Below, one piece after another: positions 14,235 through 23,144 of a DNA stretch of 33,634 bases. The stretch covers positions 1-33,634 of the forward strand of contig CACZVE010000030.1 of assembly GCA_902784565.1 (NCBI GenBank). The letters are read 5' to 3'. This stretch comes from an uncultured Prevotellaceae bacterium (GTDB taxonomy: Bacteria > Bacteroidota > Bacteroidia > Bacteroidales > Bacteroidaceae). The notes beneath the pieces are model-generated. The model was not told the origin of the DNA and did no database searches. It saw only the letters and a program-made list of their open reading frames with translations. The translations under genes and the position numbers were made by a program. Every line of letters begins with the position of its first letter. Position 1 is the stretch's first letter.

Positions 14235-15257
14235 TTAAAAATTTATTTTCAATGCATTCACGATTACCGCAAGTCCACCCCATAGAGCAAACAACGGAAT
14301 GATTTCAAGGGCGCAAAAGTACAAAATAATTTGCAAATAAAGACCATTTTGCCTAAAAAAGATAACAAAACACTTGTAAAAGGTCAATATTTTAACTAAA
14401 ATGACTACAGATATCGTGTAATAGGCGACACTTTGTACTGAGATATCGAAGAAAGTAAGTAGGGCAACAATGGGGTATAATAGCACCCCTTCGAGGGAAT
14501 AAAGAAACAGAAGTGTCAGGAAATATTGTTTATTCCTTTTGTGGTCAAAGAAAACGAGGTTCACATAAGCATAGAGCAGATATTTCAGGAGGTAGTAACT
14601 GATAAAGACGCCTGTCAGGATGGCAACGAGCAGGTATTCATCGGATAGTAAAAAGGTATCGGCTACATATTCCCGTGTGTAGAAGAAATAGAGCAGGGCC
14701 AGCAATAGACAGGTCTGCAACAGAAAGAAGAATTGCGACTTGATTTCCGTGGAGGTTTCTGTCATTGTGTGGTCTGATTTGGGGATATAGAAAAAGTTCT
14801 TGCTCTGTCGTAACAGAAAACCCTTGCTGAAGGAGAAGGCGATGAGCGTCATGACAAAGCATACCAAGAGCATGCTGGTAATGATATTGTCATTCTTGGT
14901 GGTATAAGGAATCGGATCGCCTGCCACGCCGAACCGTCCACCATCTAACTCAGGGTGGAAGAGGGCATTTTCAGAGAAGAAATTCTCCCTATAGTATTGG
15001 GGGAGGTTGACATCCTTCAGACTCTTGCCGATGTCGTGTCCAGGCAAGTGAAGTGTGTCAGGTCTGGAACTGTAGTGTATCTCTCCAGGCTGGAACCAGG
15101 CTTGGATGGCAGAATCCTGTTGTGCAGGTGTAGCATCCTTAGGCAATAACCGCAGCACCTGATAAGGCGTCTGCGGCTTTGCGGGTTTCTGTTCTATCGT
15201 ATCGACCGTGGCCGATGATACGATAGGTTCTACGTGGATGCTGTCTTGTCTGAACAT
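14235..15257 (-). CDS. DUF4271 domain membrane protein
   Basis: A 340-residue protein with a polar, proline-rich N-terminal part (1-125) with no obvious signal peptide. After that come about six or seven membrane segments, beginning IITSMLLVCFVMTLIAFSF and ending LYFCALEIIPLFALWGGLAV. Arrangement and position, directly before hemD, match the DUF4271 family common in Bacteroidetes. Its function is unknown. The start is 6 bases after the metK stop, so it is part of the same transcript. The order DUF4271 - hemD suggests a shared transcription unit rather than a proven role in heme metabolism. Confidence 0.82.
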   Translation of the reverse strand: MFRQDSIHVEPIVSSATVDTIEQKPAKPQTPYQVLRLLPKDATPAQQDSAIQAWFQPGEIHYSSRPDTLHLPGHDIGKSLKDVNLPQYYRENFFSENALFHPELDGGRFGVAGDPIPYTTKNDNIITSMLLVCFVMTLIAFSFSKGFLLRQSKNFFYIPKSDHTMTETSTEIKSQFFFLLQTCLLLALLYFFYTREYVADTFLLSDEYLLVAILTGVFISYYLLKYLLYAYVNLVFFDHKRNKQYFLTLLFLYSLEGVLLYPIVALLTFFDISVQSVAYYTISVVILVKILTFYKCFVIFFRQNGLYLQIILYFCALEIIPLFALWGGLAVIVNALKINF

Positions 15258-15263
15258 AGAATG

Positions 15264-16520
15264 TTACAGTCCGAACTCCTTGCGGATATCGTCCACGCGG
15301 TCGAGTTTCTCCCAGGTGAACAATTCCACATCGATAGTCTTTGTCTCGTGATAGTGACTGGTGAATGTCTTCTTGATGATTTCCGATTGACGTCCCATGT
15401 GTCCGTAGGCTGCCGTCTCACTGTAGATGGGCTGACGCAGTTTCAGGGTACGTTCGATGGCCTTCGGACGCAGGTCGAAGAGTTTTTCGATATGCTTGGC
15501 AATCTCGCCATCGCTCATTTGTACCTTGCTACGGCCATAGGTGTTCACGTAGATATTCATGGGACGAGCCACGCCGATGGCGTAACTGATCTGCACGAGT
15601 ATCTCATCACTGATACCTGCGGCCACCATGTTCTTGGCGATGTGACGTGCAGCGTAGGCTGCACTGCGGTCAACCTTTGAGGAGTCCTTGCCGGAGAAGG
15701 CGCCGCCACCATGGGCACCCTTGCCACCGTAGGTGTCGACGATGATCTTACGTCCCGTCAGACCCGTATCACCGTGAGGACCTCCGATGACAAACTTACC
15801 CGTTGGATTCACGTAGTATTTGATGTCTGGTCCGAAGAGGTTGAGCACCTTTTGTGAGTGGATCTGCTCTTTGACTCTTGGAATGAGGATATTAATGACA
15901 TCATCCTTGATCTTGGTAAGCATCTTCTCATCCTCGTCGAATTCATCGTGTTGGGTAGAAACGACAATGGTGTCGATACGCTCGGGGATGCCCTCGTCGC
16001 TATACTGCACCGTTACCTGACTTTTGGCGTCCGGACGGAGATAGGTCATCATCTTTCCCTCCTTGCGGATGTCGGCCAGCGTACGCATGATGAGGTGGGC
16101 CAGATCAAGCGTGACGGGCATATAGTTCTCCGTCTCATTGGTGGCATAACCGAACATCATACCTTGGTCACCGGCACCTTGTTCTTCTTCGTTGCCGTTA
16201 TCTACGCCTCGGTTGATGTCGGCACTCTGCTCGTGGATGGCACTCAGGATACCGCATGAGTTTCCATCGAACTGGTACTCGGCCTTCGTATAGCCGATGC
16301 GTTTGATGGTGTTACGGGCGATGGTCTGCAGGTCGATATACACCTCGCTGCGTACCTCACCCATGATGACTACTTGTCCTGTGGTGACAAATGACTCGAT
16401 GGCACAGCGTGCCGTCGGGTCGTAAGCCAGAAACTGGTCTAATATAGCGTCAGAAATCTGATCCGCCACCTTATCGGGATGGCCTTCAGACACTGACTCT
16501 GATGAAAACAAATAACTCAT
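15264..16520 (-). CDS. metK: S-adenosylmethionine synthase
   Basis: Makes S-adenosylmethionine from ATP and methionine. The 418-residue protein starts [20 protein letters not shown], containing the ATP-binding histidine in GHPDK. It carries the two MetK signatures [12 protein letters not shown] and [16 protein letters not shown], plus [20 protein letters not shown]. No SAM riboswitch is apparent upstream; only 28 bases separate it from the M16 peptidase gene, so the two are probably co-transcribed. The product also feeds the O-methyltransferase encoded at 21923-22549, among many others. Confidence 0.97.
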   Translation of the reverse strand: MSYLFSSESVSEGHPDKVADQISDAILDQFLAYDPTARCAIESFVTTGQVVIMGEVRSEVYIDLQTIARNTIKRIGYTKAEYQFDGNSCGILSAIHEQSADINRGVDNGNEEEQGAGDQGMMFGYATNETENYMPVTLDLAHLIMRTLADIRKEGKMMTYLRPDAKSQVTVQYSDEGIPERIDTIVVSTQHDEFDEDEKMLTKIKDDVINILIPRVKEQIHSQKVLNLFGPDIKYYVNPTGKFVIGGPHGDTGLTGRKIIVDTYGGKGAHGGGAFSGKDSSKVDRSAAYAARHIAKNMVAAGISDEILVQISYAIGVARPMNIYVNTYGRSKVQMSDGEIAKHIEKLFDLRPKAIERTLKLRQPIYSETAAYGHMGRQSEIIKKTFTSHYHETKTIDVELFTWEKLDRVDDIRKEFGL

Positions 16521-16548
16521 TCAGTTTATCTTTTTACTTTTTTAAATT

Positions 16549-19377
16549 TCATTCTTCCGCTGGCATCATGATGACTTCTGCATGGTTGCCGGCTTTCAGC
16601 AATTCAGCCACGAAAGCGCTGATACTCTCTGGTGTCTGGGCATTAACCACTTTCTCATAGTCCGTGTGGAAGTCGATACCCCACTTACGCCACTCATTGA
16701 TGCAGCTCAGCCAGTAGCCGTTCTGCTTCAACTCGTCGCCGTGGTTCTTCAGCATATACTCCTTCACCTTCTGCAACTTGTCGGCGTCACAGGTCTTAGC
16801 TAAGGTGTTTACCTCATCACGAAGGATCATCACAGCAGTGTCACCCTTCTCAGGCTTCATCGGACAGTAAGCCAGGATCTGGGTACTGGTTTTGAAGTCG
16901 TTACGGTTGACAACAGCCTGTGCCATCACCGTATAGGCAGCGCTGGCATCCTCGCGGATCTTCTTCAGGTACTCCATGCTCAGGATCTGTCCGGCGATAG
17001 AGGCCTTGATGCTGTTCTCCAGCGAGTAAGGCATCTGGTGTGAGAGCCAGTGCATCAGGGCGATAGCCTTCGGCGTCTCGGCCTTGTGCTTGAAGTTGTT
17101 GATGACCTGACCCTTGTAGTTGCTGCTGACATCCGGGGTCTTCACGACGTTCTTCTGTGAGGGCAGCGAAGCGAGATACTGCTCGATGAGCGGACGGATG
17201 GTGGCTTCGTCGTAGTTGCCGATAATGGTGAAGGTGAAAGCTGCGGCATTGGCGGTCTGCTCCTTGGCCATCTGGAGGATACGGTCGTAGTCTACCTTTG
17301 CGAGGTCTTCAGCCTTCATAGGCAGATTACGCGGGTTGTGGTTCATGAGTGTTGCGGAAAGTGAGTCGCTGAATACATTCTCAGGCTGCAGCAGACGGTT
17401 CTTCAGGCTCACTTCTGCTGTTTGCATCAGGTTATCGTACGATTTCTGGTCCTTCGCGATGTTCGTGAAATAGAGGTATACGAGTTGCAGCATTGTCTCC
17501 ACATCCTTTGGTGTGGAGCTACCGCTGATATTCTGACGGTTGGCGCCCATCGAGAGCGAGGCACTGGCAATCTTGCCTGCGAGAGCCTTCTCCAACTCGG
17601 TGTGTGAGAAATTGCCGAGACCGCTGGCCTCAATCACATCGTCGAACACCTTGATATTCGTGAAGTCCTTCTCGCCATAGAGGGCAGAGCCTCCGAAGCC
17701 TTCGCCTCTCAGCAGCACCTGGTCCTTTTTCAGGTCGGTCTGCTTCAGCACGACGGTGGCACCGTTCGACAATTTCAGTTCGGTATAGCCGAAGAGCTCG
17801 TTCTTCGTCTCTTTTGTGATAGAGCCCTTCTGGGGGAGGGTGGTCATCAACGGCTCATCCTTCACATTATCGATGTAGGCTTCAATCTGAGCAGCGCGGG
17901 CAGCAGCAATGGCTTTCTTCAGTCCGTCCTCTGTGGGATAGACGGCCCCTTCCTTCTCGTTGTTGAAGTTCAGTACCACGAGGTTCTTGTCGTTGTTGCT
18001 GACGAGTTCCTTGATCAGGGCGTTAATGCTCTCGATAGGTATCGCCGGCACCAACTGTTTCATTGTCGTATAGGTGTAGTCGATGCTGGGGATCGGGTTG
18101 TTGTTCAGGAAGTTCTGAACGCACTGGTTCACAAACTGGCTGTTATACCGCTTGTCCTTGTTGGAATACTGTTTCTCAAGACCACTGAGGTAGTTGGCCT
18201 TGTAGCGGTTGTATTCTGTAGCAGTAAAACCGAACTCTGCAGCACGACGGGCCTCTGTCAAGGCTGTCTGTACGGCAGCTTCTGTCTGACCTTCCTTTGG
18301 CAGTACATCCAACTCAAAGGCATCAACGGTCTTCGACAGAAGGTAGTTGCCGTCACCCACGGATGCCTGAAGGAAAGGACTCTCGGGTTTCTCGGCAAAT
18401 TCTCTCAGTCGGTCGTTGAGCATTGAGAGAGCTGCGCCTTTCATATAGTTGGTGAGAATGTAGGCCAACGTACCCTTCAATGAGTCGGGGAAAGCCTCGT
18501 GCTTCATCATCACGTAGGCTACGTTGATCTGTTGTTCCTTATCCTTGTCGATGACATAGATGGGTTCGTCATTATCGGGCACAGGCTCAGTGGTCACTAA
18601 GGCACGGCTCTCTGGCAAAACGATGGGTGAGAAGAGGTCCTTGATTTTCTCTTCCACCTTGTCCACGTCAATGTCGCCCACCACGATGATACCCTGATTG
18701 TCGGGACGGTACCACTTCTCGTAGTAAGCCTGTAAGAAGGGGCGCTCGAAATTATCAATGATTTCCATCAGACCGATGGGCATACGGTGACCGTACTTCG
18801 AACCCGGATAGAGTTTCGGCAGATCACGCTCCAGCATACGCTGCGAGGCACTGGTACGCAGGCGCCATTCCTCGTGGATGACACCACGCTCCTTCTCAAT
18901 CTCCTCCTGTTCCAACAGCAGACCGTCGGCCCAGTCGTAGAGAATCAGCAGACAGGAGTCGATGATGCTCTCGCGTGTCGTGGGCACATTACTGATATTA
19001 TAGACCGTCTGGTCGATGGAGGTATAGGCGTTCAGGTCAGTACCGAACTTCACACCTACGCTCTCACACCAGCGCAACAGTTCGTTGCCTTTGAAGTGTT
19101 TCGAACCGTTGAAGGCCATGTGCTCCAGGAAGTGGGCAAGTCCACGTTGGTCGTCGTTCTCCTGGATAGAACCCACACGTTGGGCAATATAGAACTCGGC
19201 ACGGTTCTCCGGCCAGTTGTTATAACGGATGTAGTATGTCAGTCCGTTGTCCAACTTACCCATGCGTACATCTGGGTCAAGAGGAACTGATGGCAGTTGC
19301 GATAGGTCTTGTGCCATCATCGTCACTGCGCTGACCATCAGCAACAGGGTGGCGAAAAATCTCAGATACTTCTTCAT
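16549..19377 (-). CDS. M16 family zinc metallopeptidase (pitrilysin type)
   Basis: A 942-residue exported protein: signal peptide KKYLRFFATLLLMVSAVTMMA, then two M16 halves. The inverted zinc motif HFLEH is at residues 82-86, and the third ligand is Glu163 in KERGVIHEEW, the expected distance away. The C-terminal half (from about 490) carries the non-catalytic M16C domains, with landmarks such as YTELKLSNGATVVL and the R/Y-type substrate contact MEYLKKIREDASAAYTV near 810. In Bacteroidetes such large periplasmic M16 enzymes degrade oligopeptides. A -7 box is at 19404-19411. The gene leads the series that continues with metK. Confidence 0.93.
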   Translation of the reverse strand: MKKYLRFFATLLLMVSAVTMMAQDLSQLPSVPLDPDVRMGKLDNGLTYYIRYNNWPENRAEFYIAQRVGSIQENDDQRGLAHFLEHMAFNGSKHFKGNELLRWCESVGVKFGTDLNAYTSIDQTVYNISNVPTTRESIIDSCLLILYDWADGLLLEQEEIEKERGVIHEEWRLRTSASQRMLERDLPKLYPGSKYGHRMPIGLMEIIDNFERPFLQAYYEKWYRPDNQGIIVVGDIDVDKVEEKIKDLFSPIVLPESRALVTTEPVPDNDEPIYVIDKDKEQQINVAYVMMKHEAFPDSLKGTLAYILTNYMKGAALSMLNDRLREFAEKPESPFLQASVGDGNYLLSKTVDAFELDVLPKEGQTEAAVQTALTEARRAAEFGFTATEYNRYKANYLSGLEKQYSNKDKRYNSQFVNQCVQNFLNNNPIPSIDYTYTTMKQLVPAIPIESINALIKELVSNNDKNLVVLNFNNEKEGAVYPTEDGLKKAIAAARAAQIEAYIDNVKDEPLMTTLPQKGSITKETKNELFGYTELKLSNGATVVLKQTDLKKDQVLLRGEGFGGSALYGEKDFTNIKVFDDVIEASGLGNFSHTELEKALAGKIASASLSMGANRQNISGSSTPKDVETMLQLVYLYFTNIAKDQKSYDNLMQTAEVSLKNRLLQPENVFSDSLSATLMNHNPRNLPMKAEDLAKVDYDRILQMAKEQTANAAAFTFTIIGNYDEATIRPLIEQYLASLPSQKNVVKTPDVSSNYKGQVINNFKHKAETPKAIALMHWLSHQMPYSLENSIKASIAGQILSMEYLKKIREDASAAYTVMAQAVVNRNDFKTSTQILAYCPMKPEKGDTAVMILRDEVNTLAKTCDADKLQKVKEYMLKNHGDELKQNGYWLSCINEWRKWGIDFHTDYEKVVNAQTPESISAFVAELLKAGNHAEVIMMPAEE

Positions 19378-19403
19378 TTTATTGGTTGTTATTAATTTGG
19401 GTG

Positions 19404-19411
19404 CAAAGGTA
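19404..19411 (-). promoter_or_regulatory. -7 box for the M16 peptidase gene
   Basis: On the reverse strand TACCTTTG (19411-19404) matches the consensus, 27 bases before the ATG. The expected -33 region is occupied by AGTGAAN heptamers (19421-19448) and has no TTG, so the promoter is incomplete by eye. Confidence 0.45.
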
Positions 19412-19420
19412 CAAATAAAA

Positions 19421-19448
19421 AGTGAATAGTGAATAGTGAAAACTGAAA
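19421..19448. repeat. AGTGAAN heptamer repeat, four units
   Basis: AGTGAAT, AGTGAAT, AGTGAAA, ACTGAAA run head to tail between the end of xerD and the M16 promoter. The same heptamer family occurs inside the DUF6089 gene at 30970-30997. Confidence 0.8.
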
Positions 19449-19451
19449 AAT

Positions 19452-20351
19452 TTACCTTTTCATATTTCTTGGATGGTGTTCCAGTATTTCGCGACGGAGT
19501 GTCGAGGTGTCGATGTGTGTGTAGATTTCCGTGGTGCCGATGCTCTCATGTCCCAAAAGGGCTTGGATCACTCGTAGGTCGGCACCGCCTTCCAACAGGG
19601 CGGTGGCAAAGGAATGACGGAGGGTGTGGGGCGAGATGGTCTTTTGGATACCTGCGGCCTCGGCTTGTCGCTTGATCATGATGAGAATCATCACACGGGT
19701 CAGATGACTGCCGTAGCGGTTCAGGAAAACATAGTCTTCCTCACCAGGTTTGATCTTCATGTGCTGACGGTCATCAAACCAGAACCCTAACTCCTTGATG
19801 GCCTTCTGCGAGATAGGCACGAGTCGTTCCTTCGAGCCCTTGCCGAAGACACGGATAAACTCTTCGTCCAAATAGAGATTGGAGAGTCTCAGGTTTACCA
19901 GTTCACTGACGCGCAATCCGCAGGAGAACAATACCTCGATGATAGCCCGGTTGCGGTGACCTTCCCATTTCGAGAGGTCGATGCTGGCTTCCAACTGGTC
20001 TATCTCCTCCGGTGACAGCACCTCAGGCAGATGCTCACCAATCTGGGGCGACTCCAACAGCTCTGTCGGGTCGTCCTCACGGTAGCCGTCGAGTTGGAGG
20101 AAACGGAAGAAACTCCTTACGCCGCTCAGGATACGACACTGCGAACGGGCCCCGATGCCGATGTCGTGCAGTCCTGCCGAGAAATGCTCCAGGTCTTCGA
20201 GCGTCACATCGTGTATGTCTTTGTCCTCATGCTTCAGGTAGTCGAGCAGTTTCTGAAGGTCGCGCTGGTAGGCATCGAGCGTATTACCCGACATGTTGCG
20301 CTGCAACTTCAAGTAGCGTACATAACCCTTGATGATATCCTTACCTTCCAT
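19452..20351 (-). CDS. xerD: Site-specific tyrosine recombinase XerD
   Basis: XerC/XerD recombinases resolve chromosome dimers at dif. The 299-residue protein has the normal length, an N-terminal core-binding domain (1-105) and the catalytic domain with every active-site residue: Arg147 (CGLRVSEL), Lys171 (GKGSKER), His242 and Arg245 (HTLRHSFAT), His268 (LLGHESI) and Tyr277 (EIYTHI). The C-terminal LLGHxSIxTTxIYTH pattern is that of the housekeeping Xer enzymes rather than of integrases. It is the last gene of the aroQ operon, 6 bases after the permease gene. Bacteroidetes often carry more than one Xer paralogue, so XerD versus XerC is a best guess. Confidence 0.9.
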   Translation of the reverse strand: MEGKDIIKGYVRYLKLQRNMSGNTLDAYQRDLQKLLDYLKHEDKDIHDVTLEDLEHFSAGLHDIGIGARSQCRILSGVRSFFRFLQLDGYREDDPTELLESPQIGEHLPEVLSPEEIDQLEASIDLSKWEGHRNRAIIEVLFSCGLRVSELVNLRLSNLYLDEEFIRVFGKGSKERLVPISQKAIKELGFWFDDRQHMKIKPGEEDYVFLNRYGSHLTRVMILIMIKRQAEAAGIQKTISPHTLRHSFATALLEGGADLRVIQALLGHESIGTTEIYTHIDTSTLRREILEHHPRNMKR

Positions 20352-20357
20352 CTTTCT

Positions 20358-21587
20358 TCAGGCTAACAACCGCTTGGCGAAATAACGGACAGGATACCAG
20401 ACGGCGAGGAAGCCCACCACCAACACGGTGATGAAGATGAGGATCACATCCTCCGGGTGGACACTGACGGGATAGGCATTCACCACAAAGGAGTCGCTCG
20501 ACGAACCGAGTTTTACCCATCCGTAGGTCTGTTGTCCCCAACAGAGAATCAGTCCGAGGATGATACCGATGATGGCACCGATGGCAGAAATCAGACGACC
20601 TTCAAACAAGAAGATGCGCACAATCTGTTTATCGGAGGCACCGAGGTTGCGCAGCGTCACCACGTCGTCCTTCTTGTCGATAATCAACATGGAAAGTGAA
20701 CCGATGATGTTGAAACAGGCAATCATCAGGATAAAAGTCAGGAAGATATAGGCCATCAATTTCTCGATCTTCATGATTTTAAAGGTGTCGTCCTGTTGCT
20801 CAAAACGATCCTTCACATAGAATTTATCACCTGCAATCTTCTTGATTTCCAACTTCACCCGTTCAAAGTTGCTGCCGGTCTTCAGTCGCAGTTCCAACGA
20901 CGACACCATCCCCTGTTGCTCGAAGATGCGACGCGTGAAGTTGATGCTCGTCAGGATATGACTCTTGTCATATTTTCCCTGCATGACCTGAAAGAGTACG
21001 CCCGGTGAGTAGAGTTCATCCTCCACAAGTCCGTCCATCGGGTTTGCCATATTCAACTGTCCCTCCCTTCGTGGCGCATAGACCTTCAGTGGCTCATCGT
21101 ACATATAGCCCGTGCCGAGTTGTTCAGCCAGTCGGATACCAGGAATGCCATAGAACATATCTGCGGCATGGAGTGCATAGTCGCCGTCGCCAAGCAGGAT
21201 CTCCCTGATGTGTGTCAGTTGGTCGAAATTATCCTCTACACCTTTGATGGTCACCATCGCCTGTCGCCCCCGGTAGATAACGAGTGCCTGATCCTCTACA
21301 CATTCCGTTGCCACCTCCACCTGAGGCAGTTGCTTGATCTGCGTGAGTATCGGGTCATCGGCAGCCACCGTCTTTCCCATGACGGGAGTCACCTTCAGTT
21401 GTGGGTCGAAGGCGGTGAAGAAGGAGGCTACCATATCGTGGAAGCCGTTGAAGACACTCAAGGTGACGATGAGGGCCATCGTAGCCACTGCCACCCCTAC
21501 CACCGAGATGCCACTGATGACATTGATGGCGTGCGTTGACTTCTTCGAGAATAGGTACCTTCGTGCTATAAAGAACGGGAAGTTCAT
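20358..21587 (-). CDS. LolC/LolE-type ABC transporter permease (FtsX/MacB family)
   Basis: A 409-residue inner-membrane permease. It opens FPFFIARRYLFSKKSTHAIN and a first membrane helix (SGISVVGVAVATMALIVTLS), has a periplasmic domain of about 230 residues, then three helices near 275-400 including the FtsX-type segment IIDKKDDVVTLRNLGASDKQ, the coupling stretch. LolC/E proteins extract lipoproteins from the inner membrane for transfer to the outer membrane, with the ATPase LolD. No ATPase gene is adjacent. Its start overlaps the rbfA stop by four bases (21584-21587), so it is translated in the same operon. Confidence 0.87.
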   Translation of the reverse strand: MNFPFFIARRYLFSKKSTHAINVISGISVVGVAVATMALIVTLSVFNGFHDMVASFFTAFDPQLKVTPVMGKTVAADDPILTQIKQLPQVEVATECVEDQALVIYRGRQAMVTIKGVEDNFDQLTHIREILLGDGDYALHAADMFYGIPGIRLAEQLGTGYMYDEPLKVYAPRREGQLNMANPMDGLVEDELYSPGVLFQVMQGKYDKSHILTSINFTRRIFEQQGMVSSLELRLKTGSNFERVKLEIKKIAGDKFYVKDRFEQQDDTFKIMKIEKLMAYIFLTFILMIACFNIIGSLSMLIIDKKDDVVTLRNLGASDKQIVRIFLFEGRLISAIGAIIGIILGLILCWGQQTYGWVKLGSSSDSFVVNAYPVSVHPEDVILIFITVLVVGFLAVWYPVRYFAKRLLA

Positions 21588-21919
21588 TTCTTGAGTAGTT
21601 CGTCGATACGTTCGATATAGTCCAGACTGTCGTCGATAAAGAAACGTAGTTCTGGGATGATGCGCAGTTGGTTTCTTACACGTGTGCCCAACTCATACCT
21701 GATCTGTTTGTTGCTGGCATTGATGTTCTGCAGAATCTCCTCGCCCTTCTCACTGGGGAAGATGGAGAGGTAGGCCGTGCAGATACTCAGGTCGGGGGAT
21801 ATCTTGGCACGCGTCACAGAGACCATCGTACCGTGGGTGGCACGTGTCTGCTGTTGGAATATCAGCGAGAGTTCCTTTTGGAGCAGTCTCGCAATCTTGT
21901 TTTGTCTTGTCTCTTGCAT
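21584..21919 (-). CDS. rbfA: Ribosome-binding factor A
   Basis: RbfA binds the 30S subunit during late maturation of 16S rRNA. The 111-residue product has the family's KH-like pattern: RQNKIARLLQKELSLIFQQ, VSVTRAKISPDLSICTAYLS, and the C-terminal RNQLRIIPELRFFIDDSLDY, the most conserved RbfA segment. The gene starts 3 bases after the methyltransferase stop and overlaps the permease start, so it is inside the operon. Confidence 0.95.
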   Translation of the reverse strand: MQETRQNKIARLLQKELSLIFQQQTRATHGTMVSVTRAKISPDLSICTAYLSIFPSEKGEEILQNINASNKQIRYELGTRVRNQLRIIPELRFFIDDSLDYIERIDELLKK

Positions 21920-21922
21920 AAT

Positions 21923-22549
21923 CTATTTCTTTCTTATTAATGTCAGCCCGTCGCGGAGGGGCAGGATGACCTGTTCCACACGGGTGTCTTGGGCGATGTA
22001 GTCGTTAAACGTCTCGATACCCTGTGTCTGTTGGTCCTTGTCGTAGGCCTGATCCACCACGTGACCGTCCCAGAGGGTGTTGTCGGCAAGGATGAAACCG
22101 CTCGGCCTGAGGATGGAGAGCACCATCTCGTAACACTCGCGGTAGGTGCGTTTGTCCCCGTCGATGAAAGCCATATCGAACGTGATGCCGAGTTTGGGGG
22201 CTTCCGTCAGCGCATCACCGATGATAAACTCAATCTTGTCTGCCACTGCCGAGCCTTCTATCCACGGACGGGTGAAGTCCTCCATCTCGTCGTTGATCTC
22301 GAAGGTGTAGAGTCGTCCGCCCTCTGATAATCCTTCTGCCATCGAGATGGCACTGTAACCGCTGAACGTTCCTACTTCAAGAATCGTCTGTGGACGGATC
22401 ATCTGCACCAACATCTTCAAGAGTCTTCCCTGCAAGTGTCCGCTGGCCATCCGTCCGTGGATGGTGCGGATGTTCGTGGCCCGCCAGAGCCGATAAAGAT
22501 ACTCCGGTTCCGGCTCCGTATGCGCCAGAATATACTCGTCGAGCGTCAT
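21923..22549 (-). CDS. SAM-dependent O-methyltransferase (family 3, CCoAMT-like)
   Basis: A 208-residue class I methyltransferase. The SAM site is ILEVGTFSGYSAISMAEGL, followed by LYTFEINDE; the metal and substrate region is FDMAFIDGDKRTYRECYE and FILADNTLWDGHVVD, all standard for the catechol/caffeoyl-CoA O-methyltransferase family. The acceptor in bacteria is generally unknown. The start overlaps the aroQ stop by four bases (22546-22549), so it belongs to the same operon. A link to aromatic products of the shikimate route is tempting but not shown. Confidence 0.92.
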   Translation of the reverse strand: MTLDEYILAHTEPEPEYLYRLWRATNIRTIHGRMASGHLQGRLLKMLVQMIRPQTILEVGTFSGYSAISMAEGLSEGGRLYTFEINDEMEDFTRPWIEGSAVADKIEFIIGDALTEAPKLGITFDMAFIDGDKRTYRECYEMVLSILRPSGFILADNTLWDGHVVDQAYDKDQQTQGIETFNDYIAQDTRVEQVILPLRDGLTLIRKK

Positions 22550-22968
22550 CCCTTCAGCGCCTCGACAGCGAGACGATACGAGTCGAGTCCGAATCCGCAG
22601 ATCACACCCTTGCAGGCAGCGGAGATCATCGACTTGTGTCGGAACTCCTCACGCTGGTGGACATTCGAGATATGCACCTCGATGACGGGACATTTCAAAC
22701 TCCGGATGCAGTCGTGCAGGGCGACGGAGGTATGCGTATAGGCACCGGCATTCAGCACGATACCGTCGTAACCACCAAAGAAACCCACCTCCTGCATCTT
22801 GTTGATGAGTTCACCCTCTACGTTACTCTGATAGTAGTCTATCTGCACCTCAGGATAGCGTTTTCGCAGTGCCGTCAGACAGTTCTCTATCGACTCTGAG
22901 CCATAGATACCCGGTTCCCGCTGCCCCAGCAGGTTCAGGTTCGGTCCGTTGATAATCTGAATCTTCAT
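22546..22968 (-). CDS. aroQ: Type II 3-dehydroquinate dehydratase
   Basis: Removes water from 3-dehydroquinate to give 3-dehydroshikimate in the shikimate pathway. At 140 residues it has the usual size and the motifs GPNLNLLGQREPGIYG (catalytic Tyr22), VLNAGAYTHTSVAL (Asn73) and EVHISNVHQREEFRHKS (His99, Arg110). It is the first gene of the operon aroQ - methyltransferase - rbfA - permease - xerD. The promoter is at 22997-23027, and an AT-rich motif ending AAGGTGTAA directly abuts the ATG and may act as ribosome-binding site. Confidence 0.97.
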   Translation of the reverse strand: MKIQIINGPNLNLLGQREPGIYGSESIENCLTALRKRYPEVQIDYYQSNVEGELINKMQEVGFFGGYDGIVLNAGAYTHTSVALHDCIRSLKCPVIEVHISNVHQREEFRHKSMISAACKGVICGFGLDSYRLAVEALKG

Positions 22969-22996
22969 TTACACCTTATTATATATAATACGGCTG

Positions 22997-23027
22997 CAAA
23001 GGTACACTAAAAAGCCGAAAGTACCAA
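22997..23027 (-). promoter_or_regulatory. Promoter of the aroQ operon
   Basis: On the reverse strand TTG (23027-23025), a 20-base gap, then TACCTTTG (23004-22997). The -33 TTG lies in the loop of the hairpin at 23014-23037. The start codon is 29 bases downstream of the -7 box. Confidence 0.7.
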
Positions 23028-23037
23028 GACTTTCGGC
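23014..23037. terminator. Terminator-like hairpin between divergent aroQ and phosphatase promoters
   Basis: GCCGAAAGT (23014-23022) pairs with ACTTTCGGC (23029-23037) around ACCAAG, with a T-run after it on the + strand and an A-run before it, so it could act in both directions. It is odd because the flanking genes diverge, so neither needs termination here. Confidence 0.55.
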
Positions 23038-23090
23038 CTTTTTTCTATATGATGCTTGGCGAAGGTTATATAGTTTTTATGTCTTTTTGT

Positions 23091-23120
23091 TTGGTAATTC
23101 GAGAAAAATGCTTAACTTTG
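23091..23120 (+). promoter_or_regulatory. Promoter of the histidine phosphatase gene
   Basis: TTG (23091-23093), 19 bases, TAACTTTG (23113-23120): an excellent Bacteroidetes promoter, 24 bases before the ATG. Confidence 0.75.
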
Positions 23121-23144
23121 CAGGGTGAATAAAATATAGATTGA

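Noticed and set aside
15264-16548. SAM riboswitch before metK
   Set aside because: Only 28 bases separate metK from the upstream gene, too little for a riboswitch.
19452-20351. XerD as integrase of a genomic island next to a tRNA gene
   Set aside because: The protein has housekeeping Xer motifs and is embedded in a compact operon with aroQ and rbfA; no att duplication of either tRNA 3' end was found.
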